A stretch of 64,000 bases of DNA from Magnolia sinica (GCF_029962835.1 NC_080575.1:59078493-59142492), one strand, 5' to 3'; counted from the stretch's first letter, positions 33,875-44,746 are shown. A program made the numbers and translations. Notes: generated from the sequence alone by a model not told the origin.

Positions 33875-35269
33875 TTGGAAAAGTTTGACACTAAGAGTGA
33901 TGAAGGGATCTTTTTAGGATACTCTTTAAACAGTCATGCATATCGTGTACTGAACAACAGGACCGGTGTGATTCAAGAGTCCATTAATGTGGTCATTGAT
34001 GATCAATTGAATACACCTGCCCCAAGTTCAGATAATGATGAAGTTATTTTAATTGACAAATCAGATACTTCATCAAATCAAGAAAACTCTGAACTGAGGA
34101 CTGTCAAAGATCATCCAACCACTCAAATTCTTGAAAACCCTCTCACTGGTGTAAGCACTCGTAGAAAATTAGAAGACATATGTAATTACGTGTGCTTTAC
34201 TTCCCAGATAGAACCGGTGAACGTAAAAGAAGCTCTTTCTGACGAAAACTGGATAGTTGCCATACAAGAAGAACTTAATCAATTTGTTCGTAATGATGTC
34301 TGGTATCTCGTTCCTAGACCTAAAGATAAACACATTATCGAAACAAAGTGGATTTTTAAAAATAAGTCTGATGAACTTGGAAATATAATTCAAAACAAGG
34401 CAAGACTGGTTATACAAGGGTACACTTAAATTGAAGGCATCGATTATGATGAAACCTTTGCCCCAGTTGCTCGCCTTGAATTAATCAGACTTTTTATATC
34501 CATTGCATGCTATAAAAAATTTAAGATTTATCAAATGGATGTAAAGAGTGCTTTTTTGAATGGTGATTTACATGAAGAGGTATATGTTGAACAACCTATA
34601 GGGTTTGAAGACTCTAAGTTTACTGATCATGTATACCGTCTTAAAAAGGCTCTCTATGGTTTAAAATAAGCTCCCAGAGCATGGTATGAGAAATTGACTA
34701 AGTTTTTACTCAGTCATAATTTTTAAATGGGCAGTGTAGATAAGACGCTTTTTATTAAGAAAAACAATAATGATATTTTAATGGTTCAGATCTATGTTAA
34801 TGATATTATTTATGGATCAACTTGTACTAACATGACTATTGAGTTTGCAGATTTAATGAAATCTAAGTTCGAGTTGAGCATGGTTGGGGAATTATATTAT
34901 TTCCTAGGGTTGCATGTAAAACAACAACCTGATGGAATTTTTATTTCTCAAACCAAGTATGCTTTGAACTTGATTAAAAGGTTCGGATTTGAGAATGGTA
35001 AAAATTTTGATACTCCCATGAGTACATCTTTAAGACTCTTAAAAGACTCTACAGGTAAAGATGTAGATCCTAAATTGTATCGAAGCATGATTGGCAGTTT
35101 GCTTTATTTAACTGCTAGTAGACCTGATATAGCTTTCAGTGTTGGTATTTGTGCAAGATATCAATCTAATCCTAAAGAATCTCATTTAATTGCTGTTAAG
35201 TGGATTATTAGATATGTTGCAAGTTCTGTGCATTTGGGTCTTTGGTATCCATATGATACTAGTGTTTAG
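33875..35269 (+). pseudogene. Copia integrase C-terminus and reverse transcriptase
   Basis: Frame 33875-34429 starts with KFDTKSDEGIFLGYSLNSHA, the end of the integrase region, then an acidic spacer and the RT start (ENWIVAIQEELNQFVRNDVW, IETKWIFKNKSDELGNIIQN, KARLVIQGYT). After an in-frame TAA the RT core continues ([37 protein letters not shown]), a further TAA replaces a Gln in ALYGLK-APRAWY, and 34727-35269 holds the catalytic box and thumb. The box reads YVNDI where YVDDI is expected, so one catalytic Asp is lost. This copy could not polymerise. Confidence 0.92.
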
Positions 35270-35737
35270 TTGGCTGGGTACTAAGATGCTGATTGGGCTG
35301 TCAATATTGATGATAGAAAATCAACTAGTGGTGGTTGTTTTTATATTGAAAATTGCTTGGTTTCTTAGTTTAGCAAGAAGTAAAGTTCTATATCGCTCTC
35401 AACTGCTGAGGCTGAATACATTACAGCTGAAAATGCATGTACTCAGCTTGTTTGGATGAAACGCATGTTAAGCGATTATGGAATTACACAGGACTTAATG
35501 GTTTTATATTGCGATAATTCCAGTGCAATAAATATATCTAAAAACCCGATCCAGCATTCACGTACTAAGCACATTGACATTAGGTATCATTACATTTGTG
35601 AATTAGTGGAAGAAAAAATAATATCTTTGGAATATATTCCTACTGAGACTCAACTTGCGGATATTTTTACTAAACCGCTTGACAAAAGTAGGTTTAATAA
35701 ATTAAAGTTTGATCTTGGTATGTGCAATTTAAATTGA
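35260..35737 (+). pseudogene. Copia RNase H
   Basis: Reading past stops from about 35260: LAGY-stop-DADWAVNIDDRKSTSGG, then SLSTAEAEYITAENACTQLV, then the frame 35456-35737 with LYCDNSSAINISKNPIQHSR, TKHIDIRYHYICELV, YIPTETQLADIFTKPL and a normal C-terminus LGMCNLN. These are the standard copia RNase H blocks, including the DADWA, EAEY and CDN acidic residues. Confidence 0.9.
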
Positions 35738-35819
35738 ATATTCTTGCATTATTGTTTCATATTATATATATATATGTTTATTTATCTTTTTGGTTGAATT
35801 TTAAAATGTAATTTTTGGC

Positions 35820-35985
35820 TAGTGCTCGACCAGTCGTGAGTATACACGACCAGTCTTAGTACGACCGGTCGTGTATATCCACGACCAGTTGTGGAACTCG
35901 TGAAATCACTTTAAATTGGGGAAAAGCTTCTTCTTCTTCATTTCCATTTCACTCTCCAACGAGCCTAAGCCCGACCGGTCGAACC
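35820..35985 (+). promoter_or_regulatory. Second CGACCAGTC cluster ahead of the third ORF
   Basis: Five copies of the LTR motif (forms CGACCAGTCGTGAG, CGACCAGTCTTAG, CGACCGGTCGTG, CGACCAGTTGTGG, CGACCGGTCGAAC) between pol and the third ORF. A pyrimidine-rich tract follows. No clear TATA box is seen between it and the ATG at 36187. Confidence 0.5.
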
Positions 35986-36186
35986 CCCCATCATTTTCCT
36001 TTAAGGTTAGTGGTTCTTTTGTATTTTTCTTGTAGAATCTTGCTTATTGTATCTCATTTTTCACTCTTGTGCACTTTATTTGGTCTTTCAGTGCAAGATT
36101 GGGGTTCTTCTTTTCAAAAATCTGATCTATCAAAACCCATTCCATATTTTTTGAATCTAGTTGTTTTCTTGTATTTGGTATTGCAA

Positions 36187-37323
36187 ATGGATCCCAAAGG
36201 GAAAAAGAAATCTTCCCATGGCCCATCTTCTTCTAGATCAACTCCTATCACACAACGCCATCTTCGGTCCAGAAAATGATCCATCCGATGTACGGGATTT
36301 GCGTATGCGCAATGTCATCGTTGAACATCCAGTTGATCTTAACCACATTGCTCATTTTGGTATCCTACCTCTACTCTAATCTGTAGGTTGGGATAACATC
36401 TTACATTGGGGTGGGCCTGCATACCAGTCTATTGCTTAATCCATGTTAGCATGCATCTCTGATTTTTCATATGAGAATTTAACGTTTAAAATTGATACTA
36501 GAGAAGGTCTATTTGAAGTAGATCGATATTTAATAGCTGGTCTCATGGAAATCTCTATTAATGATGAGGGTATTCCCATTCATACATTATCTGAAAAATC
36601 CTCTGAATCAGAAAAATAGATGCTCACTAGAGATTTATGTAATATGGAAGTGCAATGGACCCATAAAGGAAATGCGCTCTCCTTAAGGTATTTATTACCC
36701 AGATACAGGGTTCTTCATAGAATCTTTATCTCAAATCTGTATCCACTGTCTGGCAACAAAATAGAACTAACTGCCTTTATGGTTCATGTTTTGCATTGTG
36801 TCATTACTGGTGTAAAGATCTGTCTACCTTCTTTAATTTGTCATTTCATCATTCAATTTCGAATCCATTGTGGTCATAGTGATCTTCCATTTGCCTATCT
36901 TATATGACTATTTTAGCTACTCACATGCTCGTGGCTATGCCTGTTGGAGAGGCCCCTATTCATCATCTTATTTTTAACAATACAAATATTAACAAGATGA
37001 AATTAGGATTGGCTCCTGGCCAAGTGGATGTTGGTGGTAGTGGTACTGAAGCTGGGAATGAAGCGGAAGATGCTGGCAATCTTCCTAATGATGTTGATAT
37101 GAATGATATTTTTGATGAACTTGATTCAGATTCTGGAAATGATCCTGACTATGAGCCATCTGAGTTTGATGCTCGTCTTCGTGCTCTAGAGGAGAAGGTA
37201 GAGAATATGAATGTTGCCCATGATCTTCAGTTTAAATATATGCGCAAGTATCTTAGGCGCTTGAACAAGGGGATGCATAAACTTGATCCTACCATTCCTG
37301 CTCCATCTTCAGGATCTGATTGA
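36187..37323 (+). pseudogene. Third ORF after pol (env-like position), broken
   Basis: Starts MDPKGKKKSSHGPSSSRSTP at 36187, then shifts frame (RDLRMRNVIVEHPVDLNHIA) and continues through stops with LHWGGPAYQSIA, FEVDRYLIAGLMEISI, and in 36620-36907 WTHKGNALSLRYLLPRYRVL, HRIFISNLYPLSGNK and AFMVHVLHCVITG. The C-terminal frame 36904-37323 is acidic (DVDMNDIFDELDSDSGNDPD) with a coiled-coil-like end (RLRALEEKVENMNVAHDLQF). The central part looks like the plant 'putative transposon protein' domain found after pol in SIRE elements; such ORFs are often called env-like by position. I see no convincing signal peptide or transmembrane anchor. Several stops and shifts make it non-functional. Confidence 0.7.
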
Positions 37324-37753
37324 ATGATTTTAATTCTTGGTATGTATTAACTTTCATACTTATGTTAGATTGTGCACTTTAGTTGGTTTGCTGACTTTTT
37401 AGTTAAACTGGTAAATGGATTGTGAACTTTCATTTGCTTATATATTGTCGATTAAATCCATCTATTACTCCATCTTTTAATTCTTTACATTGTTTCTTCC
37501 TTTGTTATTTTGTGACAAAAAGGGAGAGAAGGCTTTTTGAAGCTCTTTTGGAAGCTTTTGGTTTGATTGCTTATGGATATGAGTAGTACTATAATCATCA
37601 TTATATTTTTCAGATGTGTGCTGCTACTCAGGGGGAGTAAGTATAGATGAATGTTGTGTACTTGCTAGTTTATAACAACTGGTGCATGATTCTTTATTAT
37701 GCATGTGGTGCTTCTCTTATTTTTATATGAGTGTGTTTTGTCACAAATTTGAC
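37324..37753 (+). other. Copia 3' untranslated region
   Basis: AT-rich sequence between the third ORF and the polypurine tract. It contains two smaller purine-rich runs (acaaaaagggagagaag at about 37514 and cagggggagtaag at about 37628) that resemble polypurine tracts. No gene seen. Confidence 0.6.
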
Positions 37754-37765
37754 AAAGGGGGAGAT
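37754..37765 (+). other. Polypurine tract of the copia element
   Basis: AAAGGGGGAGAT immediately before the 3' LTR; the classical plant copia form. Confidence 0.9.
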
Positions 37766-39717
37766 TCTAAGTGCTATGGTCTCATGCTCCTTTGATTGTC
37801 AAATTTTGTTGTGCCAAAACCTCTATCTGTGTCTTGTGTTTGTACATTGATATATATATGATCAAGACACTGCATCTCAATGGTTCAAGACATGTATGGT
37901 GCTCTACTTCAAGAAATGTAAAGTCATGTGCTTTAAGCATCAATGTTCAAAGCTACATCGATAAGAAGAGTACATTTCAAGACTTAAGTACATTTCAAGA
38001 CTCAAGTACAACTCAAGATGAAGTTTAAGTTCAAGCTTTAGAAGATCTCAAGATCAAGCTACATTAAGTAGAGATCTCAAGCTTCATAAGGTTTAAAGGT
38101 CAACCATTACTGAAAAGAATGAAGTTCAATGTTCATAGTTAATGATCCAGGGATGATAGACCTTAAATTGACCTTAGGGTAGGTCATTTTATATACATAA
38201 TTCAAAATGAATCTATTTATATGAATTGGTCTGTTCTAAGACTAGTCCTGGACCATGTTCGACTAGTCTTAGCACTGGTTCGACCAGTCCAAGAAATTTC
38301 ATGACCAGTCTTAAGTTGTTGAAGATTTTCAGAATTTTTTGGTTACTCTATGACTAGTCCTAGAGACTGTTCGACCGGTCGTAGGGAGGTCACAACTTGA
38401 CCTTCGACCAGTCCTAAAACTATGACTCAAACTCCAGCAACCAAGCCTGGTTGTCAACGACCAGTCCTGGGTCTGCTACGACCAGTCGTAGGTGGTCTAA
38501 GACTAGTTGTAGAAATCCTAAGACTAGTCGTAGAACTATTTTCAAAGATCGCACTTAAAAATTCAAAATGCCGTTGAAGCTACGACCAGTCGAAGGGTTC
38601 CTAAGACCAGTCGTAGATGTGATCTTTTCATCTATAAATCGAACACGAATTTCAGAGTTTTTTCATCGATTAATTTCAAGAAAATTCAAGCCTCCACTCT
38701 GAGATAAGTTTGATCATTTTAAGCTACATTGTGCATATTTAATATTCTTTTTATTAGCTTTTCTTATTTGATTTTATTCCTATATTCCAATCTTATTTGA
38801 AAAGAGGAATTGCTGTATTCCTTCTTCTTGGAATCAAAATCAAATAGAGCTAAGCCTATTTGATTTAATTTAAAATCAATTAGAACTTAGAACCATTGTA
38901 AAGTGAGTATTAGACATTGAACGTTGATTCGAACATTTACTCCGATTGGTTCTACCGGGCTACTACAAAAAGGAGAAATCCAGGTATTTTACTTTTATAT
39001 AATTTACATTCTTTTGGTTTTTATTTGAGATTCGCCAGAAAAATCTCATTGTGTGGTTATCTGAGGAGAGCCAGAAAACTTAGAAAGTGTGGGTTTTTGG
39101 ATTGTGTAAGCCCAAGTTAAAAAGACACAATTGTGAAGGTTTTAGGTGAACCTGTGAAACCTATTTTGTTAGTGAACGCTAATATCCCCTGTGTGAGGAT
39201 ATTAGGAGTGAAGTAGCATTCTGTGTGGCTGTTGTTGAACAGTTGGTGTACACACAGGTGAACCACTATAATTCTTTGTCTTGTGGTTTGAATGCTTGCT
39301 TAAGTTTTATATCTTTTATCATTTTGTTTTGTGGAATGTATGTGTGGATGTGAATGTTGTAAAATTTACATTTCAAGCATAGTGGGAATGTTGTAATAAT
39401 TTATATTTAAATTCCTGCAATTTATTTCAATTCTTTTCTATTTATTTATTCCTCTCCGATTTGAGTTTTTGATACAAAGGACGTTCTAGAAATAAGGTTG
39501 TCCTGCCATAAACCCTTGGTTTTTATGGTGTAAGGTTGTCCTTAGAACTGAATTCGTATCAACCTCTCAATTCTTGTTTATTGAGGTTGCTTTTATTTCA
39601 GTATTGTGAATTGATTTATTTTATTTGGTTATCATATTCATTTATTCCGCTGTTAAAGTTTTATTTTGGCATCATCTTATTCACCCCCCCTCTAGGACGT
39701 ATAGCTAGGCCATTTCA
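37766..39717 (+). repeat. 3' LTR of the copia element
   Basis: 1952 bp; starts TCTAAGTGCTATGG (TG mutated to TC) and ends GCTAGGCCATTTCA. It is close to the 5' LTR along its length, with scattered substitutions, several of them C-to-T or G-to-A. Confidence 0.95.
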
Positions 39718-39722
39718 ATTAA

Positions 39723-40479
39723 TCACAGCAGGTGACAATTTTATGTACTATTCCTATAACATTAATTGTATTAGCTTAGATGAGTTGATTAATCCTAGCA
39801 TTAATTCCTACAGTAAACGTGCATCACTGGGACCTATAGTAAACGTGTCACTATGAAGAAAACACCACAACTAGACAATTTTAGTAGTTGGTGGGACCCA
39901 CAGATTAGCAGGTGAATGGTAAATGGTACCTTTTATTATGGATCATCCCCGGACCAAAGACTTGGTACCTTTTGTTGTTGTAAGTTCCTAATTAGTTTGT
40001 TTCTGTATTGCGTCGAAACTATCCAGATGTTGAGCGAGGGTCCCTGGAAGGTGGGAACCGCTGTTATGATCATAATGAAGTTGTCCATTTTCTATGGACA
40101 GCAATATGGGTAGCCTGGCCATTTGGACAGGCCCGTGTTTATGTATTATCTTGAAATTGATGAAGCAGATACAGATATGCGTTAGAGCTATCCGGATGTT
40201 GAGCGGGGGTCTCTGGAAGGTGGGAACCGCTCATATTAATTTTTTTCCCTTCATCATTGTCTGTGTGATCTTGTGAACAGGTTGGATGTTAAATAAACAT
40301 CACTACAGGCCCTAGAAATGTTTCAATGATGGAAATCATTATACCCACTGTTTCTTGTGGTATGGTCCACCTAAGTTTTGGATATGAATAAATTTTGGTT
40401 TCAACCCCTTAAATGATCTGGAAAAGCAGATGGACGGTGTAGATAAACTACATATATTTATAGTGGGTATAGTGATTTC
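39723..40479. other. Unclassified sequence right of the copia element
   Basis: Begins with a second copy of the 57-bp segment seen just left of the copia (tatgtactattcctataac at 28870s and 39740s). A segment with atgttgagcgagggtccctg and gaaggtgggaaccgct occurs near 40028-40060 and again near 40197-40230, an imperfect duplication about 170 bp apart. No gene recognised. Confidence 0.5.
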
Positions 40480-41090
40480 CTAACCCTAAACCTAAACTTG
40501 AAAACCTAAATCTAAACCCGAACCCGAACCTGAATTCCTAAACCTAAACCTAAACCTATTCTCAAATCCCTAAACCTAAACCTAAACCTATAACCTTAAC
40601 CTAAACCTATAACCCATAGCCTAAACCTAAACCTATAAACTAAACCTAAACCTTTAACCTAAACCAAAACCTATAACCTATAACCTATAAACTAAACCTA
40701 AACCTATAACCCTAAACCTAAACCCGAACTCAAACTCGAACCCGAATTCCTAAACCTATAACCTAAATCAAAACCTATAACCTAAACCTATAAATTATAA
40801 CCTAAACCTAAACCCAAACCTATAACCTATAACCTATAACCTACTTATAACCTACTCCTAAACCTAAACCTATAACCTAAACCTAAACCTAAACCTAAAC
40901 CTATAACCTATAACCTATAACCTAAACTAAACCTAAACCTAAACCTATTCTCAAATCCCTAAACCTAAACCTATAACCTATAACCTAAACCTAAACCAAT
41001 GACCTATAACCTTAAGCTTAACCTAAACCTAAACCCAAACCCGAACCCGAATTCCTAAACCTATAACCTAAACCTAAACCTATAACCTGT
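40480..41090. repeat. Telomere-like degenerate CCTAAA/CCTATAA tract
   Basis: About 610 bp built mostly of the hexamer CCTAAA and the heptamer CCTATAA, with a few CCCTAAA (the plant telomere unit) and CCCGAA words. A (TA)n run follows at 41091-41114. The mixed units show that it is an interstitial minisatellite rather than a true telomere. Confidence 0.9.
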
Positions 41091-41114
41091 ATATATATAT
41101 ATATATATATATAT
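41091..41114. repeat. (TA)n microsatellite
   Basis: Short dinucleotide run at the end of the telomere-like tract. Confidence 0.9.
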
Positions 41115-41758
41115 AATCTATATGAGAAACATTATAAAGGAAGGAAATTTAGAAGAAAAAAACTAGACTAAGGATTATTTCCTTTTCCTCTTCCTATCAC
41201 CAAAAAAAGAAAAAAAGTTATTAAAAAGGAAAAAAAAAAAAAGAAAGAAAAAGAAAAATAACTCTAAAAACCTTATTTATTTTCCACAAAACTGAAAATT
41301 TTCAATTACGACTTTGAGATTGGCAATGGGAAAACCTAATGTGTATGTTGTGTTCTAAGTGTTTTGTTATTGTATTGAGTCAATACTACTCGAGACTTGG
41401 ACTCACTCAGCTTAGTGCAAAACTTTGTCATGTGTCAGGATTTCCTCACATTTTTGTAATATACATATATTTATATCTGAGTTTCATCATCACTATGGAG
41501 AAGAAGGGCTTCTTAGTTTTTTTAATATCATATTCACATTTTGGCCTAATTTTTCATGCTCCATTTGTTTGAATTGTTGTTTTTGAATGGGACGGAGGAA
41601 CTATATCATCATATCCTGTTCATGGAGTTTTATAAGCATCTTAACCTCTTCTACTTGGGTTCCTCTTCTTATTCACTTCTATAGATATGTACTACTTTCT
41701 TTCTGTTATAATTTGGGATTAATTTTTTTTTTTCCTTCATTTGGTGCATCATTTGCAG

Positions 41759-41820
41759 ATATATTGGAAGGACTTCTTAAATTGCCAGGGAACAGGGAAT
41801 GTGCTGACTGCAAAAGCAAG
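41759..41820 (+). pseudogene. Single exon fragment of an ArfGAP-domain gene
   Basis: After a polypyrimidine tract and AG acceptor (tttgcag) the plus frame reads ILEGLLKLPGNRECADCKSK, then stops at TAG in a GT-containing, donor-like context (caagtaggta). This is the start of the ArfGAP zinc finger (the first C-x2-C pair) as found in plant AGD5-type proteins, where K-ILEGLLKLP-NRECADCK is highly conserved. ArfGAPs stimulate GTP hydrolysis on ARF GTPases in membrane traffic. Only this exon is seen; the following exon with the second Cys pair is absent, so it is a captured or residual fragment, not a gene. Confidence 0.75.
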
Positions 41821-42009
41821 TAGGTATCTTGGTTGAATTGTGATAACGAATGATCTTTTATTTCTAAAGATGAGGGACAAGGTGGATTTTCAATATTCTT
41901 CTCATTAAATACTTTTTGGCTTTTCTGGTCATTTGTTACATACTGCATTCAAAAGCACCATGAGCAATAACAATATTCACATATTGTAATTCTCCTTTAA
42001 ACAATACAG

Positions 42010-42143
42010 GAGCAAGTAGTGGGCACATGTCAGTGACAGATACTTCACAAAATGAGACATTGGAGGTTGGACCTGAGAATTTGAAGATGTCCTTTTCATC
42101 AACATCTGGACAACTGAAACGTATGAAGAATTATAGAATAGGG
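42010..42143 (+). pseudogene. Exon fragment of a PX-domain (EREL-like) gene, first
   Basis: Bounded by cag (42007-42009) and gtgagt (42144-42149). The plus reading is open for 44 codons after a split codon: ASSGHMSVTDTSQNETLEVG, PENLKMSFSSTSGQLKRMKN, YRIG. It ends in phase 0, as the next exon-like segment (42376) starts in phase 0, so the two would splice in frame. Assignment to the EREL family rests mainly on the second segment. Confidence 0.55.
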
Positions 42144-42375
42144 GTGAGTTGTATTTTCTTTCCTGATTACAAGCTCCTGGGTTAATTAGCTTCAAAGTTT
42201 CTTGTAAATCAGGCTTCTTTGACATATATAACTCCAGTATCTAGGCCTTGTAATTAATTAAAACTTTACACATGTTATCCATTGGATTCCAGGACTCCTT
42301 GCCATGTCATTCAAATCCTTTTACATGGTTATTGCTGTGTTTATAACTCTCGTAAATGGTAACATGCCTACCTAG

Positions 42376-42540
42376 GTGAAAGATTTAGATGTGGAACTTG
42401 AAGGTACTAAGCAGAAAAGTAAACAAAACCTACAACAAGCCATCTTAATTGAAAAGGAAAGAGTTACTCAAATGCAGTGGGATATAGAAGAACTTCATAG
42501 GAAGTATTTGGAGATGAAGTCAAAGCTAAAGTTCAAACAG
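42376..42540 (+). pseudogene. Exon fragment of a PX-domain (EREL-like) gene, coiled-coil part
   Basis: Exactly 55 codons between tag (42373-42375) and gtttctt (42541). The reading begins VKDLDVELEGTKQKSKQNLQ and contains QAILIEKERVTQMQWDIEEL and HRKYLEMKSKLKFKQ, a clear coiled coil. From memory this is close to the helical region of plant PX-domain EREX/EREL proteins, which act in endosomal and vacuolar traffic. No PX domain or further exons are visible around it, so it is a fragment. The following 42541-42715 resembles 28780-28920. Confidence 0.6.
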
Positions 42541-42779
42541 GTTTCTTTGTTGTAATTCTTATGATAGGTTGAGCAAAGTGAAGTATTGTTTATTTAGAAA
42601 TGTGAATGTGGGTACATTGTATGATTTGATTGCTATTTGTAATAAATGCATCATTTTTTTCCTAATTGCATTTTATGTACTATTCCTATCAGCATTAATT
42701 ATATTAGCTTAGACAACAGGTTCTTGCAATCGAAACAGGCACCATTATTATAAATTTTATTTATTTATTTATTTTTAAA

Positions 42780-43183
42780 ATAGCTACGGATCTTAGCCGT
42801 AGCTCTTGTTCTGAAAACCGTAGCTATTGCTAACTTTAGAATATTGCTACGGATTTCATCCCACTTTTAGCTACAGATAGTATCTGTAGTCGTAGGTATA
42901 TTTTGCTATAGAAATTATAGCTACGGCCGTTATCCGTAGCTAGTGATATCTATTACTACGGATTTAATCTATAGGTGTAGGTACATTTTGCTACAGAAAT
43001 TATAGCTATGGCTTTTATTCATAGCTACTGATCTTTATTGCTACGGATGTAACCTGTAGCCATCGGTTTTTTGACCTTTAGCTACACCACTAATAGCTAC
43101 GAACGTGCTATGGACTAGATCCGTAGCAAAAAGCCTTTAGCTACGGTTTTTATCCGTAGCCTTTGCCCCTTTTTCTGGTAGTC
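42780..43183. mobile_element. CACTA-like terminus with GCTACGG hairpin repeats
   Basis: About 400 bp filled with GCTACGG / CCGTAGC words, many paired as short hairpins with 7-base loops, for example at 42782-42804, 42921-42945 and 43139-43160. It ends gcccctttttctggtagt (43165-43182), the reverse complement of a CACTA-type terminal repeat (ACTACCAGAAAAAGGGGC), with the last base altered. Dense subterminal repeats are known for CACTA transposons. I did not find the other end, so this is a partial element. Confidence 0.65.
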
Positions 43184-44746
43184 ATTATCCAGGCTATGCG
43201 ATGCAAAAATATAATAAACCAATATCATATACTGATGAAGTAATGTAGATCAATGCGGAGATCAGCTGTGTTGAGGTTGCAATGCAATATGCGATGCGAA
43301 TGAAATGATCAAGCTGGAGTGTGAAGTCGGGATGATAGTACGTAGTATCATAGGCTATGGGGTCCATCAGAAGGGACTTCTATCCAAACTAGACCCATAC
43401 CTAAATTTGGATAGTTAGACTCAATGTGGTAAACTCCTGATCTCAGGTTAGTTACGCGCCCAACCGAAATCCTTGCCATTACGAAGGTACACAACAATTA
43501 GTTGTGCACTACCAACCCGAGTGGATAGTGAATGAATGAATATGTAACTCCTACTCGATAAGTCCACATATCAGTACGGTTTCTCTTTGGGATCATCACC
43601 AGGGTCTATTACACTCTACGCCAGCTTGCCACCCCTATCCGAGCGCACAACTGGGTAAGTGGAAGAGACCTCATTATCCACCTGCCAATATCGAGCTCGA
43701 CTCATTGATAGTGGATCCATTCCTTAAGCTAGTCAAACTCAACCTAAACATTGCCCCCTCACTCAAGCAGGTAAGGTCACACCCCCTCCCAACCGACCAC
43801 GACACAGTGGGAGACGCGGCCTACTGGTATACGGCCCTCATGCACTCATATATATCCACTCGGTCTCGATGTTGGGGCGTCTCCTGGCCACGGAGGTTTA
43901 GGGATTTTCACCCAGGGACATTTATGATGCCCGTATGCTGGAACCAAACATTTTTGGTGTCCCGTCTAACCATCGACTATATGCCTGTAGAGGCTATGGC
44001 CCTGATCTCATTAGGGCGTACAGTAGTTATAAGACATAATGCAAGATGCATGAGTCATACAATTCAGTCATACATCAATCCTGCGCATACTGTGCGCTCA
44101 TGTGAGATAACCTCTGCCTATCAGGGAGTCTCATAACAACCTGCCCAATGACATATGTAATGGTCAACCACATCTCATAACAAACATGCAAATGATGCGT
44201 ATGGGCATGTATCATGATGCTATGCTGTCACATACTCATAATCGGTATTAATAGCCGGCATCAACAATCAACCTCGACAATGTGGACATTTAACCAACAT
44301 TGCCCCTAAGGAATGGCCCACATAGAGCTTAACATATAGTGGGCCCATGGCCTCGCATTGGGGCCTAATATACAACACCATGGGCCTTACTTAAGAGCTT
44401 AATACACATCATGATGGGCCTAATATACATCACAATGAGCTTCATCGCCTGGCCTTTAAATGCATCACAATGGGCCTCATCACATAGACCTCATATTTAT
44501 TACATTAGGCCTTAAACATGGGCTGAATACACATCTCAATGGGCCTCAAATACGAGCTGCATATACATCACATGAGTTTCGACAATTGGCCTCAGCAATC
44601 GAGATCGGCCTCGACAATCGAAATTCGCCTCGAGAATCGAAATCGATGATTAGTATCGATAATCGGCACCGACAATCAGCATCAATAATTGGCACTGATA
44701 ATTAGCATATAAATAAGGCGGGATCCATAGATGAATAGCCGATCAA
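43184..44746. other. Unclassified repeat sequence left of the 3.2-kb solo LTR
   Basis: No recognised gene. The 143-codon frame at 43705-44136 has no known motif. Positions 44279-44360 (caatgtggacatttaaccaa and neighbours) match 48095-48180 on the other side of the solo LTR. From 44380 to 44560 degenerate gggcctcata-tacatcaca words foreshadow the 34-bp minisatellite. From 44575 to 44705 words like gacaatcgg and gataatcgg repeat every 18-20 bp. Confidence 0.45.

Larger units (their letters stand above)
28926..39717 (+). mobile_element. Full-length SIRE-type Ty1/copia retrotransposon (duplication ATTAA)
   Basis: 10.8 kb with two closely similar LTRs of about 1.95 kb, a tRNA-Met-type PBS, gag, protease, integrase, RT and RNase H in the Ty1/copia order, an additional third ORF, and a GGGGGAGAT polypurine tract. 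ATTAA flanks it at 28921-28925 and 39718-39722. Long LTRs, a gag with C-terminal coiled coil and an ORF after pol are typical of the SIRE/Maximus lineage. All coding parts contain stops or frameshifts, so it is a dead copy. Confidence 0.95.

Noticed and set aside
40480..41090. True telomere or chromosome end
   Set aside because: Units are mostly 6-mers mixed with CCTATAA, and ordinary repeat DNA continues on both sides.
43705..44136. 143-codon plus-strand ORF
   Set aside because: No recognisable motif and it lies in repeat DNA; probably chance.
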